Source: an uncultured Bacteroidota bacterium
GTDB lineage: Bacteria > Bacteroidota > Bacteroidia > Bacteroidales > VadinHA17
NCBI GenBank assembly: GCA_903824785.1
Contig: CAIJYD010000078.1
Span: 225,365 to 289,364, forward strand
Reading direction: 5' to 3'
Length of the DNA: 64,000 bases
Part shown: positions 8,812 through 17,381 of the stretch, in pieces
How positions within the stretch are numbered: the first letter of the stretch is position 1
Layout of the letters: every line of letters starts with the position of its first letter
Position numbers and translations under genes: made by a program
Notes under the pieces: generated by a model
What the model was told of the DNA's origin: nothing
Database searches by the model: none
What the model saw: the letters and a program-made list of their open reading frames with translations, nothing else

Positions 8812-9666
8812 ATGAAAAACCTACTCACACTTATTCTTATGTTAATCTCTTTGAGCTCTTTTTCCCAGAACAAAGATCTGATCTACCTGTGGCCTGATAA
8901 AGTCCCCGGTGAAGCAGCGGGAAAAAACAAACCTGTTTTTGACACTCCTAAAAATGATAATATCTTGAGGATAAGCGAAATCACAAATCCTGCTATTGAA
9001 GTATGGCTTCCTGATCCTGCTGTTAAAAACAGTTCGGCAGTTATTATCTGCCCGGGGGGAGGATATAAAATACTTGCTTACGACCTTGAAGGTACAGAGG
9101 TCGCAGCCTGGCTCAATAAACTGGGCTACACAGCTTTCGTACTTCAGTACAGAGTGCCTGACAAAAAAGAGGGTGCCCTTCAGGATGCACAAAGAGCAAT
9201 AAGAGTTGTCCGCAGTTATGCTTCGAAATATAAAATTGATCAGGAACAAATTGGGATAATGGGATTTTCGGCAGGTGGAAGCCTTAGTGCCCGCACCTCT
9301 ACTCTTTTCAACAAGAAAACATATTCTCCGGTTGACAAAGCTGACAGTTTATCATGCCGCCCCTCTTTCACAATGCTTATTTATCCTGCTTATCTTGATC
9401 TGGGAGCCGGAAGGACTCTTACTCCGGAACTTGAAATCACAAAAGAAACGCCACCATTCTATATTTTCCAGACTGCCGATGACCAGTACGGAAACAGTGC
9501 ACTGGTTATAGCCGGTGCTCTCAGGGATGCAAAACGACCTGTTGAACTTCATCTGATGCCCTCAGGAGGACACGGATATGGTCTGCGGGCGGGAAAAACA
9601 GCACCTGAAACATGGCCACTTCTTGCAGAAAAATGGCTAAAAAACCTTCCGATTTCCAATCAATAA
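8812..9666 (+). CDS. Secreted alpha/beta-hydrolase (acetyl-xylan-esterase-like)
   Basis: Exported 284-residue serine hydrolase of the BD-FAE / XynB-like group that often deacetylates plant polysaccharides. A signal peptide (KNLLTLILMLISLSSFSQ) precedes the IYLWPDKVPGEA segment typical of this group. The oxyanion region is CPGGGYKIL, the nucleophile elbow is GIMGFSAGGSLS, an acid is likely in QTADDQYG, and the histidine is in PSGGHGYGL. Bacteroidota keep such esterases near glycan-degrading genes, and a large carbohydrate cluster starts within 600 bases. Substrate is not provable from sequence. Confidence 0.85.
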   Translation: MKNLLTLILMLISLSSFSQNKDLIYLWPDKVPGEAAGKNKPVFDTPKNDNILRISEITNPAIEVWLPDPAVKNSSAVIICPGGGYKILAYDLEGTEVAAWLNKLGYTAFVLQYRVPDKKEGALQDAQRAIRVVRSYASKYKIDQEQIGIMGFSAGGSLSARTSTLFNKKTYSPVDKADSLSCRPSFTMLIYPAYLDLGAGRTLTPELEITKETPPFYIFQTADDQYGNSALVIAGALRDAKRPVELHLMPSGGHGYGLRAGKTAPETWPLLAEKWLKNLPISNQ

Positions 9667-9705
9667 GGTATCTTTATCTTGTAAACAGATAAATGGTATG
9701 TAAAA

Positions 9706-10182
9706 ATGGCTTTACGGAATAATAATCATGGTAATTTCTTTAACCCCGTTAAACGTTTGGGTTATGTCTTTATTGCATGCGGCCTCATTGGAATGGCCTA
9801 TTCCCTGGCTGCAGTTCTTCTGACTATACCGGGTGCTTTTATGGCATTTACATATACCGGGACCATAATAGATACTGAAAAAAAAAGAATCAACCCCTAC
9901 ACTTCTCATTTCGGCTTTATCAGAACAGGAAAATGGATTGAGGTTACCCGGTTCGCAAGATTCAAAATAGTGAAGTCAAACAGAGGAAGCTCTTTCTACA
10001 GTCGCGGAGGTGTCCGGTTTGACATGAATTTAACTGATATAACCCTTCTGCTGGTAAGTCACGATGGCAGAGAAAAGGTTGTAGTTAACAGGTATTCGAG
10101 CTTTGAAGAGGCTCAAAGGGAAAAAGATGAATTAATTGAAATTCTTTTTCCAATTACCCTGCCCTCTGCTACCATACTTTAA
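9706..10182 (+). CDS. Membrane protein, function unknown
   Basis: A 158-residue protein with two adjacent hydrophobic segments (~17-38 and ~40-54, separated by a proline) and a cytoplasmic-looking remainder of about 100 residues with strand-like pattern (KWIEVTRFARFKIV, DITLLLVSHDGREKVVV). It resembles small Bacteroidota membrane proteins carrying a PH-like domain, but I cannot name a family. Its last 14 bases overlap the 3' end of the convergent GH120 gene. Confidence 0.6.
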   Translation: MALRNNNHGNFFNPVKRLGYVFIACGLIGMAYSLAAVLLTIPGAFMAFTYTGTIIDTEKKRINPYTSHFGFIRTGKWIEVTRFARFKIVKSNRGSSFYSRGGVRFDMNLTDITLLLVSHDGREKVVVNRYSSFEEAQREKDELIEILFPITLPSATIL

Positions 10183-12070
10183 TTGTAATACTTCCCTTGC
10201 CCGGCTTTTCAAATGGACCAGGGGAAGGATTGGTTTCTGACCGTTTTTTGCCAAGATAATCTGTATCCAGGGTAATCGGGGTTCCGTCAGGATTCTCGAA
10301 AGCTTCTTTAGCCATTTTTGCTTTTCCGAGTAGTGCCGTTGATATGATCTCTGTTTTCGGATCAGCGTTTTTATCGTCAAGTGAAAAGCTAAGGAACACA
10401 TTATTTCCCTCTTCAGCTGTTTTTACATCTGTCCGGAAAGCCGGATTTTCAACATAATTGATCTCAGCTTTGTAGTGTACAGCTTTATTATAATAGATAT
10501 TACCGCTTATCCAGACCGGAAGTTTTGCATTATTATAGGTAATAAGTCCGAAGGCCTGCCGGGTGTCATTTTTTTTCGTATCAGGTTCATTCCCCAGAAA
10601 AATATTATTATAATACCTGTCATCTCCCGAAAAGATTGTGGAAAGACCTGCCACTTCTGTTGAATGAGGCAGATGATAAGGTGTAAAACGATTTGGTTCC
10701 GGCCACATGCGGAGCTGCCCGGCAATAAGATTATGTACAATGGCACCACCTTGCGACTGAGTGCTGATTCCAACAGTGGATAACAGAAGGTTATTGTCAA
10801 CCAGTGTGGGTCCGTGATTAACTTCCATAAAGAGGTCTTCCAGATCATTTCTATACATCAGGTTTTTTGATACACGGGTTCCCTGTGCCATCCAGTCGAG
10901 CCAGATACCACGACCTGCATCATGGATCCTGTTCTTTTCAATTTTCGTATCTATTGCAGCATGAAATTTAATTCCTGCAATCTCTGCTCCATTAAACTGC
11001 CGCTTTGCCCAGATGTTATAAATATGATTGTTCTCAACAATACTGAAAGCTGCACCCATACTTCCGCATATACCGGTCTGCTCACAATTGAAAATCTCAT
11101 TATTCCGGATAATATGAGAACCGATATTCTCTTTGCTCCAGCCATTTCTAAGAGTTCTGAAAGTTACTTCAATATAATGAAGGGACCCATCGATGCTCTG
11201 GTCGGCATACCATACATTATGTCCGGTTCCACGCTCTTTCCCCAGTGTTATTCCGGAACATTTTGAATCGTGGATAATATTGTTTTCAATTATCCAGCCC
11301 TTGTTCCAGTTGGTTGAAATCATTCCGATCTGTTCTGCAGTAGGGGCTGCCCATTGGGTAGCTGCCTGGCTGATACGGAATCCACTTATTGTAATATAAT
11401 TGATACCGGGTTTTTCAGGATAAAAACAGCTCTTTCTTGCACTGATCTCAACCAGCTCCTTGTTTGGGTTGAATTTTTGAAAGTTGGCCCAGATAGTTAC
11501 AGTACCGGCATCGCTCCTGCAGTACCAGGTGTATTTTGAACCTGTGGTATCCCTGGTTCTTTTATCGGTAACAGTGTTTATTACCTTTTCAAGGGTCTCC
11601 CTTTCGTATAATGATTTCCCGTTCAGAAAAACTTCTCCGGTATGATGTATTCTCTTGTAATTATCAAACCAGTCGCCAAAAATTGAGTCGCGATATGGAT
11701 TATAATTACCAAAAAACAAGTCGGGTAATGTAACTTTCCATATCCCGTTCTTTTCACTCTTCCACTCTTTGACAACCTCCGAACCTTTTATTTCGACAAC
11801 TTCACCGGCAGCAGCCCGATAAACAATTCTTTTTGAATCGCTCTCGCCTCCCCTTGCCGGATTGATCCATTCTCGGTATGTTCCGGCATGGACTGTAATC
11901 ACATCACCCGGCTGAGCAAGCTGAGCAGCAAAGTTTATTGTCTTAAACGGCTTCAGCTCAGAGCCATCATTGTTATTGTTTCCGTTAACAGAAACATGGT
12001 ACTCTTTTGCAACGGCTATTGAACTTGTCAGTACCAGCAAAATCAATAAACTGAATTTTAATCTTTTCAT
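10169..12070 (-). CDS. GH120 beta-xylosidase-like, right-handed beta-helix
   Basis: Secreted 633-residue protein (signal MKRLKFSLLILLVLTSSIAVA). It starts with YHVSVNGNNNNDGSELKPFK and a HAGTYREW block, then repeated strand-turn units (GWIIENNIIHDSK, GSHIIRNNEIFNC, NNHIYNI, TRVSKNLMYRN) forming a right-handed parallel beta-helix. Many segments agree with my memory of the founding GH120 enzyme XylC: NPYRDSIFGDW, FYPEKPGINYITISGF, HLPHSTEVAG. The expected nucleophile and acid/base appear as Asp392 (WLDWMAQG) and Glu416 (FMEVNHGP). It would release xylose from xylo-oligosaccharide ends. It is last in a run of eight minus-strand carbohydrate genes. Confidence 0.88.
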   Translation of the reverse strand: MKRLKFSLLILLVLTSSIAVAKEYHVSVNGNNNNDGSELKPFKTINFAAQLAQPGDVITVHAGTYREWINPARGGESDSKRIVYRAAAGEVVEIKGSEVVKEWKSEKNGIWKVTLPDLFFGNYNPYRDSIFGDWFDNYKRIHHTGEVFLNGKSLYERETLEKVINTVTDKRTRDTTGSKYTWYCRSDAGTVTIWANFQKFNPNKELVEISARKSCFYPEKPGINYITISGFRISQAATQWAAPTAEQIGMISTNWNKGWIIENNIIHDSKCSGITLGKERGTGHNVWYADQSIDGSLHYIEVTFRTLRNGWSKENIGSHIIRNNEIFNCEQTGICGSMGAAFSIVENNHIYNIWAKRQFNGAEIAGIKFHAAIDTKIEKNRIHDAGRGIWLDWMAQGTRVSKNLMYRNDLEDLFMEVNHGPTLVDNNLLLSTVGISTQSQGGAIVHNLIAGQLRMWPEPNRFTPYHLPHSTEVAGLSTIFSGDDRYYNNIFLGNEPDTKKNDTRQAFGLITYNNAKLPVWISGNIYYNKAVHYKAEINYVENPAFRTDVKTAEEGNNVFLSFSLDDKNADPKTEIISTALLGKAKMAKEAFENPDGTPITLDTDYLGKKRSETNPSPGPFEKPGKGSITIKVW

Positions 12071-12145
12071 ATTATAGTTGTTTTTATCATTAAGAGTGAT
12101 CTGTTCTTATCGTTATCTAATCCCGGTTCAGAGGTGCAGGAAAAC

Positions 12146-13243
12146 TCATTTCCATTTTTCAACACTTTTAATAATCCTCATTTGCGTATCAGGGTCTGCA
12201 TCAATGCACAATAGTATTCCTTCCGGCCTTACTGCCTGCATAAAAGAATCGAGTTCTGAGATTTGCAGATCAATAACAAGTGACTTGCCTGCCGCCTGTA
12301 CTTTCCTGATAAGCGGTACCCATTGCATTATGGGTGTATCATGTCCCATACCCTGAACCCACTGAATAGCATTTACTTCAGGTAAAGCCAGAATTTTATC
12401 AAGATGCCTGGCCACTCCCTTTCCATCCACATGAAAGATATTTTGTGTCATACCTGCTACCTCTTTCTTTAGTGACGGAAGAACAAAAGTATCAAAATCC
12501 TCCGGTGATAGCATTGATGCAAAATCGCAACCGGGGATGTGCAATTTCCCAAAGGAGGGAATCCCCATCCATGTTACAGATAGCTGATTATGAGCTTTTA
12601 ATATTGTATCGAAATGGTTGTATACAGCATAAAAATCGCGTGATGATATATCCACCAGTTTCTTTGCCAGTTCAGGTTCTAAAATCAGATCGATACAAAA
12701 TTGCTGGGGATCCCTGAAGGCTGCAGCACAATCAATACCTGCATGAATATCAGTATAACCAACCATGTATTTGCCTTCGCATCTTTTCAAAGCCTCATTT
12801 GTCATCTCTTCCAGCTTCAGAAAATATGGATTTTTAAAATCAATCCGAATGTCATCAATCTGCTCCCACCTTTCAATGGTTGGGATCGAATATGCTGTTA
12901 CTTCCTTATATTCAAGCTCCACTCCATAAAAAGCTGTAAAGACTTCGGGACCCAGGTTTGGCCAGAAAACAGGAAAGGTCTCAGCATTAAACGTAGAGTG
13001 AGCGAGTTTATATTCGAATAATTCAAGCTGATAATCAGTATGCCACCATCGCTCTTTTAAATTCTTCCACGAATATCCGGGTAATTCAACGCTGCCACCG
13101 TACTCTGCATTATGAGCAGAAAAACGAATGGGTGCTCTGTCAATAACTTCCTGATTATACCAGGCATATATTCTCTTTAGACAGCGATCAAAATCAGGCT
13201 TTTTTTCTAACTCTTCAGTCCAGTGTCGGAATCCGTTTTCCAT
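12146..13243 (-). CDS. Uroporphyrinogen-decarboxylase-family protein, likely corrinoid methyltransferase-like
   Basis: Cytoplasmic 365-residue TIM-barrel protein of the URO-D superfamily, which holds heme-pathway UroD and many methylcobamide:thiol methyltransferases. Visible family elements: TDIHAGIDCAAAFRDPQQFC (~165-184), LEPELAKKLVDI, WMGIPSFGKLHIPGCDFASM, and FHVDGKGVARHLDKIL followed by QWVQGMGHDTP. The second half has His and Asp at positions where methyltransferase members bind zinc or substrate. It lacks the UroD N-terminal substrate motif, so heme synthesis is unlikely. Such proteins recur inside Bacteroidota glycan loci with no proven role; here it lies between GH2 and GH120 genes. 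Confidence 0.75.
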   Translation of the reverse strand: MENGFRHWTEELEKKPDFDRCLKRIYAWYNQEVIDRAPIRFSAHNAEYGGSVELPGYSWKNLKERWWHTDYQLELFEYKLAHSTFNAETFPVFWPNLGPEVFTAFYGVELEYKEVTAYSIPTIERWEQIDDIRIDFKNPYFLKLEEMTNEALKRCEGKYMVGYTDIHAGIDCAAAFRDPQQFCIDLILEPELAKKLVDISSRDFYAVYNHFDTILKAHNQLSVTWMGIPSFGKLHIPGCDFASMLSPEDFDTFVLPSLKKEVAGMTQNIFHVDGKGVARHLDKILALPEVNAIQWVQGMGHDTPIMQWVPLIRKVQAAGKSLVIDLQISELDSFMQAVRPEGILLCIDADPDTQMRIIKSVEKWK

Positions 13244-13365
13244 TTCCTTTCGCTTTTTAACTTTTCAGATATAAATGTAAATAGAAGCTTTTCTTTTACC
13301 GGGAACAAATCAGATTAAGTATTCCGGTAAATGATTTCCAGTCAGCAAAGTCCCTTTTGAAGTTA

Positions 13366-15513
13366 TCATATTTTAAAATTTCTGATACTCTTTATGGTAC
13401 CGAACGGTGTATCTTTCAGAGATACTTCAAGGATATAGCTCCCTTTTTCCAGATTGGTATCAAGGGAGAAGGAGAGCCTGGTCTGCCCAAAACCGGGTAT
13501 TGAAATCTCTTTCGTTGTCTCCTGAACTATCTTTTCATTTATTATTACCCGCAGGATAACATTTCCTTTCCATTCTTTTTCAAGGTCGTTTATGGTGACA
13601 ACAGGAATATCCAGTTTAGCACCCTTCTTTACAGTATCATCCCAGAAGTCAGCCATTAAGCCAACGGGAGAAAATGCGTCCCGGACATATTTGTAAAACT
13701 GGGGCTCCCAGATCAGCTTCTCCACATCAATCCAGTTGTCGCAAGTCTGGCCATCCGGTCTGGCATAACCGAGGCCGGTAAAATGAAGTACCCCTGCGGC
13801 CTTCCTGTTGCAGCGCCAGAATTCAGTTTCGGCAGCTGTATATTGTGCATATACCTTCCATCGGTCGGCGGCAGTAGCATTTGCACCCAGAAGATTCTCA
13901 TAGAGCTTTTTTGTAAGTGTTGTTGTGCTCCCGTCGCGATTAAGCCACAGCCATCCGTATTCATTTATAATAACCGGATAATTGCCTTCATTTTTCATCG
14001 GATTGCCTTCAGGAACAATGCTTACTCCTGCAATATCTTTAAGTTTAAATTCAGGATTATAAAAATGGTAAGGATGCGACTCATAGATATCCCCCGCGGA
14101 ACGGTTAATACTATAGCTGTTATCCCAGCTACGGCGGGAAAGATCAAGATCTCTTACTTTTACAATTGCTGAATCTATTGAAGGTTCAGTCAGCCGGGTT
14201 TCGTTATTAGCATCCCATATCATAACAGAAGGGTGGTTCCACCGCTCCTGCATCCACTCCCTGTACTCGATTGCCAGCTCATCACTATTTATATTCTTGA
14301 CCCATTTATTCCAGGAGGGAGCACCGTACCATATCGGAAATTCATCCTGAATAAGAAACCCCTCTTCATCGGCAATATTATACCATTCTTCGGGAGGAAA
14401 CCCGATACAATTCCTGAAAGAGTTCCAGTACATATCCTCTTTAAATTTACGGTGCAATCTCCTCACCCATTCGTAGTTCCATGGGAGATCGCCACATAAC
14501 GGGTCTTCAAAAAAGCGATATAATGTTATATTGGTGCCTCTCAGGAAAAAGGGCTTTCCGTTTAATACTGCCTGGTGAGTAGTTGAATCAAAACGAAGCT
14601 CACGCATTCCGAAACGGGTTTTATAACTGTCTGTAGGGGTAACCACCTCCAGTGAATAAAGGAAAGGCGTTTCGGGGGACCAGAAGCTGCAGTTTTCAAT
14701 TGGAACGACAATGTCAATTGCCTTTTCGCTGTTTGCATCAAATGATATTTTTTCAGTTGTGAATTTGCCGGCTATGAGACCCGATTTTGCCTCTTTTATT
14801 ACGAAATTAACCTTCGAGGAGGTACTCTTTCCTGAGTTGAAAAGGGTGGCTCTTATCCGTGCTGATTTTTTCTCAATGTCGGGAGCCACCTGTACATTCT
14901 GAATATAGGGAGTACCGCTTAATATCAGATCGACATTATCAAAGATCCCTGAAATGTATCGTTTTTTCTCATAATCAAAACCGTCTGGCATATCCTGAGG
15001 CAGTGAGTTTCTGGAGGAACCTACCGCAATAATCAGTTCATTTTCTCCTTTACGAATTGAGCTTTTTAAATCGAAATAACCCGGGGTAAAACAAGGCAGA
15101 TGCTCCCCGGCATAAACTCCGTTCAGATAAACCCTTGTGCCAAACGTAGCTTTTCCTACTTTCAGAAGAACTGTTTCGGGAATATCCTGCGCTATGACAA
15201 AAGTACGACGGTACCAGTATGTTTCACGAAGAGAATCCTTCTGGTGATAGAATAATTCCATCCTTTCATTAATCTCCGATCTGTCGGGTACCGGAGGAGC
15301 AGGGTTAATAAATGCAGGCTGTGCCAGGGTAATCAGACCAGGAACAGCTATAGTACGGTCGAACACTGTAGGAACAACATCTTTTTTCCCGTCAGCTATC
15401 TGCCACATTCCATTCAGGGAAATAGTATTTCTGTTACCTGTTCCCTGGCTGCAACCTGCTAACAATAAAGCAGAAAGCATCAAAACTAAAAAACCGGCTC
15501 TTTTTTTCATCAT
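13366..15513 (-). CDS. Glycoside hydrolase family 2 lipoprotein
   Basis: Surface or periplasmic lipoprotein of 715 residues (lipobox LLLAGC, Cys21). Order: GH2 sugar-binding jelly-roll (~30-200; SLNGMWQI, TYWYRRTF, FGTRVYLNGVYAGEH), immunoglobulin-like domain (~205-310), and TIM barrel (~315-625) starting LNGKPFFLRGTNI. Catalytic residues expected for GH2 are present: acid/base Glu438 in WDANNETR and nucleophile Glu518 in VIINEYGW. A further beta domain ends the protein. GH2 covers beta-galactosidase, glucuronidase, mannosidase and others; I cannot choose. It is within the xylan-type cluster, ~120 bases upstream of the URO-D-like gene. Confidence 0.9.
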   Translation of the reverse strand: MMKKRAGFLVLMLSALLLAGCSQGTGNRNTISLNGMWQIADGKKDVVPTVFDRTIAVPGLITLAQPAFINPAPPVPDRSEINERMELFYHQKDSLRETYWYRRTFVIAQDIPETVLLKVGKATFGTRVYLNGVYAGEHLPCFTPGYFDLKSSIRKGENELIIAVGSSRNSLPQDMPDGFDYEKKRYISGIFDNVDLILSGTPYIQNVQVAPDIEKKSARIRATLFNSGKSTSSKVNFVIKEAKSGLIAGKFTTEKISFDANSEKAIDIVVPIENCSFWSPETPFLYSLEVVTPTDSYKTRFGMRELRFDSTTHQAVLNGKPFFLRGTNITLYRFFEDPLCGDLPWNYEWVRRLHRKFKEDMYWNSFRNCIGFPPEEWYNIADEEGFLIQDEFPIWYGAPSWNKWVKNINSDELAIEYREWMQERWNHPSVMIWDANNETRLTEPSIDSAIVKVRDLDLSRRSWDNSYSINRSAGDIYESHPYHFYNPEFKLKDIAGVSIVPEGNPMKNEGNYPVIINEYGWLWLNRDGSTTTLTKKLYENLLGANATAADRWKVYAQYTAAETEFWRCNRKAAGVLHFTGLGYARPDGQTCDNWIDVEKLIWEPQFYKYVRDAFSPVGLMADFWDDTVKKGAKLDIPVVTINDLEKEWKGNVILRVIINEKIVQETTKEISIPGFGQTRLSFSLDTNLEKGSYILEVSLKDTPFGTIKSIRNFKI

Positions 15514-15588
15514 TCAAATAATTGTGTTTAATGGTTCTATAATATAACTTCGTTTTTATTTCCTGGACTCATCCTCCCTTTCAACCTT

Positions 15589-15765
15589 CATGAACTCACC
15601 CCCTGCGGTTCCCCCTCTGATTTCCATGAACTCACCCCCTGCTTCGCTTTCGCTCAGCATCCCCCTCTCTGCGTCGCAAAGAGGGGGAATATCCTTATAT
15701 AGTATACCTTACATCATTCAACCTTGGTCTCACTTCCTGTCGCCTGCGCTCTGAGCCCTCCGCTT
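15589..15765. repeat. Composite intergenic repeat, copy 1
   Basis: Non-coding segment between the GH2 start and the Gfo/Idh/MocA stop. It holds two CATGAACTCACCCCCT units (near 15589 and 15625), a 27-base hairpin at 15661-15687, the 15-mer ACATCATTCAACCTT near 15711, and CGCCTGCGCTCTGAGCCCT near 15741. The same parts occur in the same order in copy 2 at 17.2 kb. Confidence 0.85.
15661..15687. repeat. Hairpin within composite repeat, copy 1
   Basis: Near-perfect palindrome: arms CCCCCTCTCTGCG and CGCAAAGAGGGGG around a single T, with one C/A mismatch. The identical 27 bases recur at 17201-17227. The high G+C stem could stop transcription or protect mRNA 3' ends, but no long T tract follows. 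Confidence 0.85.
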
Positions 15766-15770
15766 AGTGT

Positions 15771-17120
15771 CTATAAATATTCCACCGGAAATTTCCATGG
15801 TGCCCGGTACTCCGGAATGGCAAGTTTCGAAGCTTCAGGGTCACCAATTATTTTTTCCTTTTCCGGATCGAATTTTATCGAACGTCCAAGTTTCAGTGAT
15901 AAGGTGCTAAGAGTAAGCGGCACATCAACTTTCACATGGTAGCCGGGGTTACATGAAGGCTGTTTGCGCGACCGGATACACTCAAGCCACTCAATTTCAT
16001 GACCGGGCGATGGGGCAATGGATTTCGGAGGCGTCTGCATTCCCTCCATTCTGTTGCCTTCGGGCAGAATTGTATATTTATCATAGTCAGTCTGCAATGT
16101 GCCGTTCACACCATGAAAATAGATCCCAAGTCTTCGCCGGCTTTCCTGTCCGCGTAAAAAATCGAAACCATAACTGTTTGTCAAAGAGCTCATCCATGTC
16201 ATGGTAAGATTGGGGTAACGCATAATCACCTCGTGGTTATCGTAGGCATCGCCATCGTCTTTAAAAATATACCTGCCACCGGTTGCACTGACCTCAGTGG
16301 GGTAACCCAGATCAAGAGCCCATATTGGCAGATCAGTTATGTGGGGTGCCATGCCGGGAGTCCATCCTCCGCTGAAATCCATCCAGAATCCATGATAAAA
16401 AGCATCCTTCACAAGGTTCGGGTTAAATGGCTGCATTCGCGCCGGACCCACCCACATATCCCAGTCCAGCCCTTTTGGAATTACATTTGTATTATTTCCA
16501 AGACCAATACCTGCAGGAGCTTCGTTCATCACAAAGAAAGTTCTCACAGTACCTATCTGACCCAGATTCCCGGAACGGATCAACTCCACCACGCGGCGGT
16601 AATTCTCGCTGGCATGTATTTGTGTTCCGACCTGACAGATCACATTGTGCTTTTTCACCGCATTCCGTACAGCAAGGCTTTCGCCCAGATGCATTGTCAT
16701 CGGCTTTTGCAGATAGATGTCCTTGCCCGCTTCGGAAGCAGCTATGGCAATAAGTGCGTGCCATTGGGCAGGAGTTGCAATAATTACTGCATCAAGATCT
16801 TTATGGCGGAGCATATCCCTGAAATCTGTATAGCCTGTACAGGTCTTACCAAACTTTTGCACAACAGGATCCAGCCGTTCTTTCCACACATCACAGGCTG
16901 CAGTAATGACAACGTCCGGCTGCGATGCACAATTGTTCAGGTTGACTTTTCCTAAAGAACCGCAACCAATAATACCAAGGTTGATCCGGTCGGAGGGAGC
17001 TATCCTCTGTCCGTTGAGAACTGACGATTTCATAATGATTGGTGCAGCTATGGCAGCAGTTCCTGTGGTTTTTATAAACTGTCGTCTGGAAAACGATTGA
17101 TTGGTATTGGCATTCATCAT
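15771..17120 (-). CDS. Gfo/Idh/MocA family oxidoreductase, Tat-exported
   Basis: Probable NAD(P)-dependent dehydrogenase or glycosidase-like enzyme of 449 residues. The N-terminus carries a twin-arginine signal (SRRQFIKTTGTAAIAAP), so the folded, cofactor-loaded protein is likely sent to the periplasm. The Rossmann fingerprint LGIIGCGSLG is at ~48-57, and the LQKPMTMH segment supplies the conserved lysine (Lys139) of the EKP motif. The C-terminal half has the usual open-faced beta sheet with GWTPGMAPHITDLPIWALD. Some exported members act as NAD-dependent glycosidases (GH109), but I cannot confirm that. Composite repeats lie at both ends of the gene; the stop codon is six bases from copy 1. 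Confidence 0.87.
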   Translation of the reverse strand: MMNANTNQSFSRRQFIKTTGTAAIAAPIIMKSSVLNGQRIAPSDRINLGIIGCGSLGKVNLNNCASQPDVVITAACDVWKERLDPVVQKFGKTCTGYTDFRDMLRHKDLDAVIIATPAQWHALIAIAASEAGKDIYLQKPMTMHLGESLAVRNAVKKHNVICQVGTQIHASENYRRVVELIRSGNLGQIGTVRTFFVMNEAPAGIGLGNNTNVIPKGLDWDMWVGPARMQPFNPNLVKDAFYHGFWMDFSGGWTPGMAPHITDLPIWALDLGYPTEVSATGGRYIFKDDGDAYDNHEVIMRYPNLTMTWMSSLTNSYGFDFLRGQESRRRLGIYFHGVNGTLQTDYDKYTILPEGNRMEGMQTPPKSIAPSPGHEIEWLECIRSRKQPSCNPGYHVKVDVPLTLSTLSLKLGRSIKFDPEKEKIIGDPEASKLAIPEYRAPWKFPVEYL

Positions 17121-17178
17121 CTCAAAGTATTAAATGAAAAAACTGTTTTTTGTATCTCTTATTTCAATCTCTTATATT

Positions 17179-17369
17179 CCATGAACTCACCCCCTTTTAT
17201 CCCCCTCTCTGCGTCGCAAAGAGGGGGAAGTCTCTGGGATGTAATATTTTACATCATTCAACCTTCGGCTCACTTCATGACGCCTGCGCTCTCTGCCCTG
17301 TGCTCTGAGCCCTGAGCCCTTGATCCACATGAACTCACCCTTGGAACTCCATGAACTCACCCCCTCCCT
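17179..17369. repeat. Composite intergenic repeat, copy 2
   Basis: Upstream of the Gfo/Idh/MocA gene and downstream of the DUF6807 gene. It contains CATGAACTCACCCCCT, the same 27-base hairpin (17201-17227), ACATCATTCAACCTT, CGCCTGCGCTCT, repeated GAGCCCT units, and two more CATGAACTCACCC units near 17328 and 17350. Part order matches copy 1; spacing and unit numbers differ. Confidence 0.85.
17201..17227. repeat. Hairpin within composite repeat, copy 2
   Basis: Base-for-base identical to 15661-15687: a 13-base-arm palindrome with one mismatch, lying 94 bases upstream of the Gfo/Idh/MocA start as read on the minus strand. Confidence 0.85.
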
Positions 17370-17381
17370 GAGTTTTACATC

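Noticed and set aside
8842-9249. 135-codon minus-strand frame opposite the esterase gene
   Set aside because: Fully within a recognised alpha/beta-hydrolase gene and without protein-like features.
13366-15513. Naming the GH2 protein beta-galactosidase or beta-glucuronidase
   Set aside because: Catalytic residues identify the family only; no specificity motif was recognised with certainty.
16233-16955. 240-codon plus-strand frame opposite the Gfo/Idh/MocA gene
   Set aside because: It is the shadow of a well-supported gene, shows no family pattern and is rich in Cys and His as expected for antisense reading.
15589-17369. Composite repeats as a CRISPR array or insertion-sequence ends
   Set aside because: Units are irregularly spaced with no uniform spacers, no Cas or transposase gene is present, and the gene between is an ordinary oxidoreductase.
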